A stretch of 39,078 nucleotides of DNA from Sporichthyaceae bacterium. Its GTDB lineage: Bacteria > Actinomycetota > Actinomycetes > Sporichthyales > Sporichthyaceae. The stretch covers positions 1-39,078 of the forward strand of contig DATASX010000075.1 in assembly GCA_036269075.1 (NCBI GenBank), written 5' to 3'. The position numbers were made by a program, and so were the translations under genes. Below, piece by piece: positions 23,686 to 31,332 of this stretch (positions are counted from its first letter, which is position 1; every line of letters starts with the position of its first letter). The notes under the pieces were generated by a model. It did no database searches. It was not told the DNA's origin and was given only the letters and a program-made list of their open reading frames with translations.

Positions 23686-25191
23686 TCAGATAGCGGCAGG
23701 TGGCAGGCAGCCGGTGCTGCAGCAGGCGCCGGGTTGGCGGCGGGTCGCGGGCCGGTCGCCGGCGATGCCGCGGTCGAGCAGGTTCGCGACGAGCGCGGTC
23801 TTCTCCGGGACCGGGTAGTTGCGCCAGATCTCGCGTTTCATCGCTTCCGGCGATCCGCCACCGTGCAAGGAGATCAACGAGTACCAGCCGCCTTGGTAGG
23901 ACGCGGTGAGGTCCTCGATCAACCGGCCGACGGCAAGGCGCTGACTGCCGTCGACGTCCGAGCGTCCGCGCAGGACGAGGTCGAGCGCGGCTGCGGTGTC
24001 GGGGTTGTGATCCTCGTCCGGCCCGGGCAGCGCAACGACCATGCCGCCGGACACGTAGTGCGCGATGCGGTGCATGTCGTAGATCTGGTTGGCCAGCAAC
24101 AGTTTTCCGATGTTGGCGAACACCCGGTCCGGGATCACGGTGCCGGTGGCATGGCGGGCCGAGTAGACCGACGCCGCGACGCCGCAGGCGTAGAAGCCCT
24201 CAACCATCGAGATCAGCGCGACCATCTGCTCGCGCAGGTGCGGGTGAGCGTCCGGGCTGAGCCCATTGGCTTCCATCATCAGCGCCCCGGCGCCGATGAG
24301 CAGGTCGCCGAAGCCCGCGCGGGCGCCGATGCACGTGTGCCGATGGTGCGTGGCGTAGGTGGTGGTGAGCATCCCGGCGTGTTCGACCTCACCGGCCAGG
24401 AAGACCCGGTCCCACGGGACGAAGACCTCGTCGAGGACGACCACGCCGGTGGATTGGCCGTAGCGGTTGGAGAAGGTCGCCGCGCGCTCCCCGGGTCGGC
24501 CGGCGGGCCGGGCGATGATCGTGATCCCCGGAGCGTCGACCGGGACCGCGCAGGCGACCGCGAAATCGGCCTCGTCCGCGAGCATCGTCCGGCAGGGCAG
24601 CACCAGTAACTCGTGCACGTAGGGCGCCGAGGTCACGATGGCCTTGGTCCCGCGCAGCACGATGCCGTCCGGTCGGCGTTCGGCGATGTGCACGTAGACG
24701 TCTGGGTTGCTCTGAGCGCCAGGCCGCAGCGAGCGGTCGCCCTTCGCGTCGGTCATGGCTATCGCGCAGGTCAGGTCCTCGCGCTGCACCTTGGCCAGAT
24801 AGGCGCGCAGCCGGCCGTGGTACTCGGTGCCGAACTCGCTGTCGGCGTCCGCGGTCGCCTGGAACAGGGCGGTCAGGCCGTCGTGGGTCAGGTAGCGCTG
24901 CGCGCAACCGGACTCCTGGCAGACCAGACGCACCGCCTCCAACTTGGCCAGCAGGTCGTCGTTGGACGAGTCGATCGCGACCATCCGGTTCACGAGTCCA
25001 CCGTCGAGGCCGGTCGCGGTCATGATCGGCGCGTGCCGCGGGTCGAGCGCGAGATCGTAGTTGACGCCGATCGCGTTGATCCCCGGCTCGAAGACCGCGG
25101 CGTCGGCCACCGAGTCGATCTTCATCCCGTTCACGTAGACGCGGGGCGCATAGGCTCGCAACGATTCCCGGTACTCCGCCGAGGTGAGCAT
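23686..25191 (-). CDS. 4-hydroxyphenylacetate 3-hydroxylase (HpaB) family flavoprotein
   Basis: A 501-residue acyl-CoA-dehydrogenase-fold flavin protein of the HpaB/PvcC group (MLTSAEYRESLRAYAPRVYV, VNRMVAIDSSNDD, DVYVHIAERRPDGIVLRGTK). It would hydroxylate a phenolic substrate using FADH2 from a separate reductase; none is adjacent. The 4-hydroxybutyryl-CoA dehydratase branch binds a 4Fe-4S cluster through three Cys and a His. Here Cys96 and His283 are kept, but the other two positions are Tyr100 and Ala290, so the cluster is unlikely. The C-terminus ends in an odd Cys cluster (QPGACCSTGCLPPAAI). ATG 25191 has AGGAGG 6 bases upstream; the TTG two codons earlier does not. Confidence 0.85.
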   Translation of the reverse strand: MLTSAEYRESLRAYAPRVYVNGMKIDSVADAAVFEPGINAIGVNYDLALDPRHAPIMTATGLDGGLVNRMVAIDSSNDDLLAKLEAVRLVCQESGCAQRYLTHDGLTALFQATADADSEFGTEYHGRLRAYLAKVQREDLTCAIAMTDAKGDRSLRPGAQSNPDVYVHIAERRPDGIVLRGTKAIVTSAPYVHELLVLPCRTMLADEADFAVACAVPVDAPGITIIARPAGRPGERAATFSNRYGQSTGVVVLDEVFVPWDRVFLAGEVEHAGMLTTTYATHHRHTCIGARAGFGDLLIGAGALMMEANGLSPDAHPHLREQMVALISMVEGFYACGVAASVYSARHATGTVIPDRVFANIGKLLLANQIYDMHRIAHYVSGGMVVALPGPDEDHNPDTAAALDLVLRGRSDVDGSQRLAVGRLIEDLTASYQGGWYSLISLHGGGSPEAMKREIWRNYPVPEKTALVANLLDRGIAGDRPATRRQPGACCSTGCLPPAAI

Positions 25192-25244
25192 CCGCAACCT
25201 CCTGAACCCGGTCCGAGTTCGAACTTATCGCGGCGGTGACGCTC

Positions 25245-26033
25245 CTACCGACTGGTGCGGCGGCGGTAGAGCAGGCCGGCGAGCGGGATGCAGACGCCGA
25301 GCAGGATCGCGACCCAGAGCAGGGTCGCGTCGATCGGATGGCGCGTCGGCCAGTCGAGGTGGGTGGGTGTCGGGCCCCTGTTGCCGAGCAGGTCGCGCAG
25401 CGCCGAGGTGGTGGTGCTCACCGGACTCCAGTTCGCGACCGGGCGCATCCAACTCGGCATTCCGTCGGTGGGCACGAGCGCGTTGGAGACCAGGGCCGTC
25501 GGGAAGAACAGCACCAGGCCGATGCCCTGCGTCGACTCCGGGCCTGCGGAGGCGATTCCCAGGCAGGCGGAGAACCAAGAAAGTGCATAGGCGTAAAGCA
25601 ACGCGATGGCGAACCCGGCGATCACCGATCGGACGCTCGCGTGCGGGCGCCACCCGACGATCAATCCGGTCACAGCCACCACGACCACGCAGATCGCGCT
25701 GGAGACGAGATCGGACAGCGTCCTGGCGAGCAGGACGGATCCCTGCCACATCGGCAGCGTCCGGAATCTGGCCACCGCGCCGCTGGACAGGTCGACGCTC
25801 AGCCCGACGGCGGTCGTGATGGCCGCGGTGGTGAGGTTGAGCAGCATCAGGCCCGGGATCGAGTAGGAGTGGTAACTCTCGCCCGGGATGCCTACGCCGG
25901 AACCGAGGACGTAGACGAACAACAGCGTGAAGAAGACCGGCAGGAACGTGACGTCCGACAGCGACAGCGGTTGTCGCACGGTGTGGAGCAGGTTCCGTCG
26001 GAACAGCGCGTAGACCTGGCGCGCCGGGTTCAC
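25245..26033 (-). CDS. ABC-2 type permease (DrrB-like), orphaned from its ATPase
   Basis: A 262-residue six-helix ABC-2 permease of the daunorubicin-exporter DrrB type: VYALFRRNLLHTVRQPL, then LPVFFTLLFVYVLGSG, PGLMLLNLTTAAITTAVGLS, the cytoplasmic GAVARFRTLPMWQGSVLLAR segment and a closing helix with LLYRRRTS. Such a permease needs a DrrA-like ATPase normally encoded just upstream. Here that gene is reduced to a 25-residue stub (26030-26107). GTG 26033 overlaps the stub's stop (GTGA), the usual coupling of such pairs. Either it borrows another ATPase or it is non-functional. Followed 53 bases later by the HpaB-type gene. Confidence 0.85.
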   Translation of the reverse strand: MNPARQVYALFRRNLLHTVRQPLSLSDVTFLPVFFTLLFVYVLGSGVGIPGESYHSYSIPGLMLLNLTTAAITTAVGLSVDLSSGAVARFRTLPMWQGSVLLARTLSDLVSSAICVVVVAVTGLIVGWRPHASVRSVIAGFAIALLYAYALSWFSACLGIASAGPESTQGIGLVLFFPTALVSNALVPTDGMPSWMRPVANWSPVSTTTSALRDLLGNRGPTPTHLDWPTRHPIDATLLWVAILLGVCIPLAGLLYRRRTSR

Positions 26034-26107
26034 GCGACGCGCTCGAGCAGCGCCGCCAGGGCGGGGGTCCTGACGTAACCTTCGGTCAGACCCGGCGCCT
26101 CGATCAT
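26030..26107 (-). pseudogene. Stub of an ABC transporter ATPase gene
   Basis: ATG 26107 opens a 25-codon frame reading MIEAPGLTEGY, then VRTPALAALLERVA and a stop. The start resembles the N-terminus of DrrA-like ATPases (MIEA.GLTK.YG...AL..L...V). All of Walker A, the signature motif, Walker B and the rest of ~300 residues are absent. It overlaps the permease start as an intact ATPase gene would. An internal deletion that kept the coupling signal is the simplest reading. Confidence 0.5.
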
Positions 26108-26173
26108 GGGCTCTCACCATACCTGCGGCGAGTTCGACCTGTTGCTTTCTGCTTCCCCGATTGGATCAAGGTC

Positions 26174-27118
26174 ATGACCGACGACCTCGCGCAGGGGGAC
26201 CGGAAGCTCGTGCGGTATCGAAGCCTGTTCATGGACAGCGACCGCTGGTCCGGTTTCGAGTTCCGCCCGGGCGACATCGTCATCAGCACCCCGCCCAAGG
26301 CCGGGACGACGTGGATGCAGACGATCTGTGCGTTGCTGATCCTGCAGAACCCCGAGCCCCCGGCCCCGGACGCCATCTCACCGTGGCTGGACTCGCCGCT
26401 GCGTCCGGTCGGCGAGGTCTTCGCGCAGCTGGCCGCGCAGACCCACCGTCGGTTCATCAAGACCCACACGCCGTTGGACGGCCTGCCGTGGGACGACCGG
26501 GTGACCTACCTGTGTGTCGCCCGCGATCCGCGCGACCTGGCCCTGTCCTGGGACAACCACCTGTTCAACACCAACTACAAGGCGTTCTTCGCGGCTCGGG
26601 AACGCGCGGTCGGGACGGCCGACCTGGCCGAGCTGAAGACGCACGGCGGCCGCCCGTCCTTCTCGGCGCGCAAGCGCTTCTGGGGCTTCATGGACGGGCC
26701 GTACGACCCGGACAACCTGGATCCGAACCTCGCGTTCGCCGTCCACCACATCGCCACCTTCTGGTCCGTGCGCGAACGCCCGAACGTCGTGATGGCGCAC
26801 TACCGCGAGCTCAAGGCCGACCTGGCCGGCCAGATGCGGCGGATTGCCGGGCGGCTGGGCATCGAGGTGCCCGAGGAGTCGTGGCCGGACCTCGTGGAGT
26901 CCGCGACGTTCGAGAAGATGAAGTCGCGCGCGCGGTCGCATGCCCCGGAGTCGACCAACTCGCTGTGGCGCAACAACGACAAGTTCTTCAACCGGGGCAC
27001 CTCCGGGCAGTGGCGCCGCGTGGTGCGGAAGGACGACAACGCGCGCTACGCGGCCCGGGTGGCCGAACTCGCCCAAGTGGACCTGCTCGCGTGGTTGCAC
27101 GACGAGCCTCCGCGCTGA
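26174..27118 (+). CDS. PAPS-dependent sulfotransferase
   Basis: A 314-residue cytosolic-type sulfotransferase moving sulfate from PAPS to an alcohol, phenol or amine acceptor. The 5'-phosphosulfate loop is PKAGTTW (41-47), the catalytic His is His98 in FIKTHTPLDGLPW, and the 3'-phosphate motif is RDPRDLALS (117-125). The late segment NRGTSGQWR corresponds to the RKG..GDWK region that closes over PAPS. The acceptor is unknown; the HpaB-type hydroxylase nearby makes phenols, so a link is conceivable (inference). ATG 26174 is 66 bases from the divergent ABC stub. A GC-rich hairpin follows at 27142-27160. Confidence 0.93.
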   Translation: MTDDLAQGDRKLVRYRSLFMDSDRWSGFEFRPGDIVISTPPKAGTTWMQTICALLILQNPEPPAPDAISPWLDSPLRPVGEVFAQLAAQTHRRFIKTHTPLDGLPWDDRVTYLCVARDPRDLALSWDNHLFNTNYKAFFAARERAVGTADLAELKTHGGRPSFSARKRFWGFMDGPYDPDNLDPNLAFAVHHIATFWSVRERPNVVMAHYRELKADLAGQMRRIAGRLGIEVPEESWPDLVESATFEKMKSRARSHAPESTNSLWRNNDKFFNRGTSGQWRRVVRKDDNARYAARVAELAQVDLLAWLHDEPPR

Positions 27119-27141
27119 ACGCGGGCCTGGACCGCTGCCGG

Positions 27142-27160
27142 GCCGGGCGGCCCGCCCGGC
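27142..27160 (+). terminator. Possible hairpin after the sulfotransferase gene
   Basis: GCCGGGC and GCCCGGC pair over 7 bases around a 5-base loop, 24 bases past the sulfotransferase stop. No T run follows, so termination is uncertain. Confidence 0.3.
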
Positions 27161-27249
27161 AGAGCCGGGGCGACCGCGTTCGGGGTCGTCGTGACCCGCG
27201 GGCCGAAGCAGTGGACGACCACGGTGCGTAGGTCCGGGATCACACGCCG

Positions 27250-27356
27250 AATCTTGCGCCCCCCGTAGTCGCGACGCTGGTTGATGACGCCGCCAACTGT
27301 CAAGTCGGTGCTCGTCAATGTGAACCGGCCACAAATCTTGCGCCCGCCGTGGTCGC
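27250..27356. repeat. Pair of 23-base direct repeats
   Basis: AATCTTGCGCCCCCCGTAGT (start of the copy at 27250-27272) recurs at 27334-27356 with two changes in 23 bases, 84 bases apart. They lie in the 305-base gap between the sulfotransferase and the DoxX-Rieske gene, which otherwise holds no gene I can support. They may be an operator pair or copies of a dispersed element. Confidence 0.5.
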
Positions 27357-27423
27357 CAGTCGGGGTGCAGACGCCCCGCTCGCCCGCTCCTCGCATAACC
27401 GACCGCACTGAACTACCGCCACG

Positions 27424-28539
27424 TTGACAACGCCGCGACCTCGATGTCACGGTTCGTCGGTGGCGAGTACTCCGAACAATTCCAAGTTCAATTTGTCCAA
27501 TCTCCGAGCGTTGCCCGGGCTGCTGGAATCGCGGCCCGGGTTAGCGCTGTTGCCCCTGCGCGCGTTCCTGGGCGGGACGTTCATTTACGCGGGTCTGCAG
27601 AAGTTGCACGACCCGGGTTATTTCGACACGACCAACCCCGGCTCGGTCGTTGGCCAGATGGAGACGCTGAAGAACACCAGCCCGATCTCGTGGCTGTTGC
27701 GCATTTCACTGCACGCCCCGACCTTGGTCGGTTTGTTGATCGCACTCGGCGAACTCGCCGTGGGTCTCGCCATCGCAGTCGGCTTCTTGACCAGGGTCGC
27801 CGCGATCGGCGGGATGATCCTGTCGGCCTCGTTCTGGCTGACGGTCAGCTGGGACACCCATCCGTACTTCTTCGGCCCCGACCTGCCGTACATGTTCGGC
27901 TTCACCGTGCTGCTCGGGCTCGGTTCCGGTGGCGTCCTCAGCCTGGACGCCTGGCTGAAGGAACGCGCGGTACGCGCGGCGCAGGCAGATCCGGCGGTCG
28001 CCGGCGAGCCGGTGGGGTCACCGGCATTGGTTGCGTTTACGCAACGTCGGGTGCTGATCAGTTGGGCCGGAGCGGCCGGCGCGATCGCCGTGTTCGGCGG
28101 GCTCCTCGCCGGGCTGATGAGGTTGATCCGTCCAGACGCCGACACCGCGGAGGCTGCATCGGCCGAACCGTCAGCCGCTACGCCCGCCGCCGGCGCCACC
28201 CCGGCAGCCGGGGCAGCGGGGGCGCCGAAGGGCGCGCTCATTGCGGCGGTCGCCGACGTCCCGGTCGGGAAGGGCAAGCGGTTCACGCCTGCGAATCCGG
28301 CCAACGGACGTACGGCCTGGCTGGTGCAAACCGTGCCGGGCACCTTCAAGGCGTTCGACGCCATCTGCACCCACGCCGGTTGCCCGGTCCTTCTCCCCGC
28401 GGGCGCCACCCAGTTCAAGTGCCCGTGTCACGGCGCCACGTTCGACGCCAAGACCGGCGCCGTCACGAAGGGTCCGGCGAAGAAGCCGCTGCCGCCGATT
28501 CCGGTCACCGTGGTGAACGGGCAGATCTACGCGGAGTGA
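27424..28539 (+). CDS. DoxX/DoxD-like membrane protein fused to a Rieske 2Fe-2S domain
   Basis: 371 residues. Residues ~35-185 form a four-helix DoxX/TQO-small-subunit-like membrane domain (LPLRAFLGGTFIYAGLQKL, GLLIALGELAVGLAIAVGFL, HPYFFGPDLPYMFGFT). A fifth helix follows at ~213-238, then an Ala/Pro linker and a C-terminal Rieske domain. Cluster ligands are Cys315/His317 (CTH) and Cys333/His336 (CPCH). Cys320 and Cys335 can form the disulfide seen in high-potential Rieske proteins. The Rieske domain likely faces the outside. The start is unclear: TTG 27424 or GTG 27460, neither with a good ribosome site. The gene ends at a shared terminator facing a second Rieske gene with a similar domain. 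Confidence 0.88.
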   Translation: MTTPRPRCHGSSVASTPNNSKFNLSNLRALPGLLESRPGLALLPLRAFLGGTFIYAGLQKLHDPGYFDTTNPGSVVGQMETLKNTSPISWLLRISLHAPTLVGLLIALGELAVGLAIAVGFLTRVAAIGGMILSASFWLTVSWDTHPYFFGPDLPYMFGFTVLLGLGSGGVLSLDAWLKERAVRAAQADPAVAGEPVGSPALVAFTQRRVLISWAGAAGAIAVFGGLLAGLMRLIRPDADTAEAASAEPSAATPAAGATPAAGAAGAPKGALIAAVADVPVGKGKRFTPANPANGRTAWLVQTVPGTFKAFDAICTHAGCPVLLPAGATQFKCPCHGATFDAKTGAVTKGPAKKPLPPIPVTVVNGQIYAE

Positions 28540-28550
28540 GAGCATATAGC

Positions 28551-28587
28551 AAATGCGAGGCCACTGATACCAGTGGCCTCGCATTTT
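28551..28587. terminator. Bidirectional terminator
   Basis: A perfect 16-base stem (28551-28566 with 28571-28586; AAATGCGAGGCCACTG and its complement) around ATAC. The outer AAA/TTT gives a short T run on both strands. It lies between two convergent genes, the DoxX-Rieske fusion and the Rieske protein, and should serve both. Confidence 0.9.
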
Positions 28588-28600
28588 GTGGCAGTTGCGG

Positions 28601-29059
28601 CTACTTGGCCTTGAAGATCTGGCCGTTCTGAACCACGATCTTCTTCTTCGGCAGCGGTTTGATGTTCTTCGGGGGCGAGGTGGGGCCCTTGATCACCTTT
28701 CCGTTGTCGGCGGAGAAGACGGCGTTGTGGCAGGTGCAGATCATCTGGTTGTTCTTGAACTCATTGACTGGGCAGCCCTGGTGGGTGCAAGTGGAGTCGA
28801 AGCCGTTGAACTTCCCGGCCTTGGGCTGGGTGACGACGACCCCGGCGTCCTCGTAGAGCTTCCCGCCGCCGACCGGGACGTCCGAGGTCGGGCCGAGCGC
28901 CTTGCCGTCGGGCTTGGGCTTGCCGGTCGGGTTGAGCAGCGGGACGCCTGCAGCACCGGCGACCCCGACTAGGCCCACGCCGCGGAGCAACGTACGGCGG
29001 TTGAGCTCGGTCTGGTCTGCCATCTCGGGCATCTCGGGAGAATTGGGCATCTCGGGCAT
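28601..29059 (-). CDS. Tat-exported Rieske 2Fe-2S protein
   Basis: 152 residues. A twin-arginine leader (NRRTLLRGVGLVGVAGAAGV) is followed by a Rieske domain with CTHQGC (Cys91, His93, Cys96) and CTCH (Cys108, Cys110, His111), giving two-Cys/two-His cluster ligands plus a disulfide pair. The fold is close to the Rieske part of the convergent DoxX-Rieske protein: both run DVPVG.GK ... CTH.GCPV ... KGP ... NGQI, so they are paralogues. It is probably a periplasmic or membrane-attached electron carrier. Four in-frame ATGs exist (29059, 29050, 29032, 29023); 29059 has GGAAGGA just upstream, but 29023 gives the most usual Tat leader length. Confidence 0.9.
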   Translation of the reverse strand: MPEMPNSPEMPEMADQTELNRRTLLRGVGLVGVAGAAGVPLLNPTGKPKPDGKALGPTSDVPVGGGKLYEDAGVVVTQPKAGKFNGFDSTCTHQGCPVNEFKNNQMICTCHNAVFSADNGKVIKGPTSPPKNIKPLPKKKIVVQNGQIFKAK

Positions 29060-29370
29060 GTCCTTCCACTTGCAGTCGGATGGCGGAGCTTGCCGCAGCG
29101 TCGTTACCAGCGTGCGGTCTGCCGGACGTGCCGCGTCGGGCCCATAGGCGGAAACCGCTCGGGCTACCGTCGCCGGACTACCCCGACAGACCTCACCGAA
29201 CCCGGCATGTACACGGGGCGCCGGGCCCGGCCCTCACAGGACCAGCGATACATGGTGATATTCGCTGCAATTGTTGCGGAGCGCAATAGCGCTTCTTGCA
29301 ACATTCTAGTTTGCATCGGTTCGTAAGACTTGGTTTCCATTCCTGCACTTCGGGTGCTCGCGCCGAACGG
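29060..29370. other. Gene-free stretch upstream of the Rieske gene
   Basis: About 310 bases between two minus-strand genes. I see no gene; it should hold the promoter of the Rieske gene and the end of the transcript from the CopD-like gene. No clear terminator or operator can be named. Confidence 0.5.
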
Positions 29371-31332
29371 TCATCGCGGGTCGGGCAGCGGTTTGCTGAC
29401 CGCGACGAGCGGACCCCGGCCCAGCCAGGTCACGCCGGTTTCGCCGGAGCCGTGGCCGGACGCCCCCAGGATCTGGAACGCGCCGGCGGCCGCGTAGAGC
29501 ACAAGTGGCGCCGGTGGCAGCGCCCGGCCGGACGCGGCAAGGTAGGCGTAGAACCCGGTCGCCGAGGCGCCCTGCTGCGGGCCGATCTGGCGCAGCGCCG
29601 ACACGTAGGACTGGGCCGGTGGGCCTGCCGGATCGAACGGCAGCACGGCCAACGGGGCGCCGCCGGCCGCCGCCACCAGCGGGGAGTCCAGCAGCCAGGG
29701 CGCCAGGTACGTCCCGTACGTCGGCGCCTGCGCGGTGCTGAACCTCCCCAGCGTCGTCCCGGAGACCTGCCAACCCGCGACGGCCAGCACAGCCTGGGGC
29801 TTCTGCCCGGCGAGCGCGGCGGGTTCGCCCACGGTGATCCCTGCGGTGCGCGCGGCGGCGCGGACCTCGCGCTCGGCGGCGACCCCGCGCGGCGAGGCGT
29901 CGGCGATCAGCGTCAACTGATTGACCCCGCGGGTGCCCAGATAGGCGACTACAGCACGTAATGCCGCCGCGTCGGCGAGAACAAGGGACTGCGCGGGGCA
30001 GGGCGCCAGTGGCCCTCTGGAGCCGCCCAGAAGCGCGCCGAGCGCCGCGGCGACGCATTCCGCGCCGTCGGGTCCGGACAGCACCTCCTGCGCCGCTCCG
30101 GCGCCGGTGTCGACGACCTGGACCGCCACCTGTCGCCCCTGATGCAGCGTCAGCAACGAACGTCCGGCCGGCAGTCGGATCTGCGCCCACAAGCCTTGGG
30201 TGCCCGGCAGAGGCTGGGCCTGGTAGCGATGACCGTTCACGTCCACGTAGGTGGACCGGTCGGTCATCAGGTGCACCAGGTTGACGCCGGGGCGTTGCGG
30301 CGCGACGATCAGCCCCGTGATCGCCTCGCCGAGGTCGAGCACACGGGCCAGTGGAACGCCGGTGGCCGGCGGTGGACCCGGCGCGGGCAGGCTGGTCAGC
30401 ACCGCGCCGACCACGAGCGCGAAGGACAGGACGCCCAGTTCCAGGCCGGCCGGCAGCCGGCCGCCCCCGCCCCCGCCCCCGTGCCCGGCACGGCGCGCGC
30501 GCAGTAGGGCCCGCGCTCCGAGGCCGAGGGTCGCCGCGGCGAGCAGCAGCCCGGCCTTGAGGACGACGACTGTGCCGAAGGTAGTGACCGTGATGCCGTG
30601 CAGGGTGACGTTGTCGTTGTGCGCCGCCAGCACACCGGTGCCGGCTGCCACGACTGCGGCGCCGACCGCCACGGGTCCGACGCGGCGCACCACAGCGGTC
30701 CGACTGCTCGGCTCGGCGGTGGCCGAGGCCAGTGCGGCCCCCGTCCAGATCGCGACCACGGCGACGTGCGCGAGCAGCAGGACGGCGGTGCCGGTCGAGG
30801 CTCGCCGGGTGTCCCAGGACAGCCACCCCACGAGCAATCCGCCGGCCGGGACACCGAGCAACGCCGGCCCGAACCGCGCCGCGGCCGCCGCGAGGGCCAA
30901 CAACGGGACCAGCAGCAGGTACCGGGCGACGGCCAAATCGCCGATCGCCCCGATGACGGCGGCCAGCGCACCGGCGCCCGCGACAGCCAGGATCACTCGC
31001 CGGGCACGGTCGGTGGGGCCCCCGGCCAACGGACGGATCAGCGCGACACCGGCCAGCAGGGCAGCAGCGGCCAACGCCACCGCGCGGGCCACCGAGTCCG
31101 CGCCGGACAGCTCTGCCGAAGTTTCAGCGCCGTGCGCCGAAGCGGGCGCCGCCGCCGTGATCTGACCGACCGTCAGAATCAGGGCAGCGGCACAACCACG
31201 CAGGACGCGGCGGGCTCGGTTCGCGGAGGGTCCTACTTGACGTCCTCGTCCGCGATCGCGAAGACCTCGGAGTGCGGCATCGCGTCGCCGAAGCCGCCGT
31301 GCGGCCAGTTCAGGCGATTGAAGTCCACGCAC
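29371..31332 (-). CDS. CopD-like multi-spanning membrane protein with a large C-terminal domain
   Basis: A leader (RARRVLRGCAAALILTVGQ ... APASAHGAE) is followed by about eight membrane helices resembling CopD/YcnJ-like copper proteins (VLLLAHVAVVAIWTGAALA, TFGTVVVLKAGLLLAAATLG). After the last helix comes a ~330-residue outside part: a small beta domain (NLVHLMTDRSTYVDVNGHRY) and a region ending AQSYVSALRQIGPQQGASAT and GFYAYLAASG, reminiscent of periplasmic binding-protein domains. Copper handling is inferred. The start is a problem: the leader begins near 31224, but no ATG, GTG or TTG lies between the upstream gene's stop and the leader. The nearest in-frame GTG, 31332, overlaps that gene by 100 bases and is used here; a CTG start at 31203 is an alternative. 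Confidence 0.65.
   Translation of the reverse strand: MRGLQSPELAARRLRRRDAALRGLRDRGRGRQVGPSANRARRVLRGCAAALILTVGQITAAAPASAHGAETSAELSGADSVARAVALAAAALLAGVALIRPLAGGPTDRARRVILAVAGAGALAAVIGAIGDLAVARYLLLVPLLALAAAAARFGPALLGVPAGGLLVGWLSWDTRRASTGTAVLLLAHVAVVAIWTGAALASATAEPSSRTAVVRRVGPVAVGAAVVAAGTGVLAAHNDNVTLHGITVTTFGTVVVLKAGLLLAAATLGLGARALLRARRAGHGGGGGGGRLPAGLELGVLSFALVVGAVLTSLPAPGPPPATGVPLARVLDLGEAITGLIVAPQRPGVNLVHLMTDRSTYVDVNGHRYQAQPLPGTQGLWAQIRLPAGRSLLTLHQGRQVAVQVVDTGAGAAQEVLSGPDGAECVAAALGALLGGSRGPLAPCPAQSLVLADAAALRAVVAYLGTRGVNQLTLIADASPRGVAAEREVRAAARTAGITVGEPAALAGQKPQAVLAVAGWQVSGTTLGRFSTAQAPTYGTYLAPWLLDSPLVAAAGGAPLAVLPFDPAGPPAQSYVSALRQIGPQQGASATGFYAYLAASGRALPPAPLVLYAAAGAFQILGASGHGSGETGVTWLGRGPLVAVSKPLPDPR

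Noticed and set aside
23686-25191. 4-hydroxybutyryl-CoA dehydratase
   Set aside because: Two of four iron-sulfur ligand positions are replaced (Tyr100, Ala290), so HpaB-type hydroxylase is the better call.
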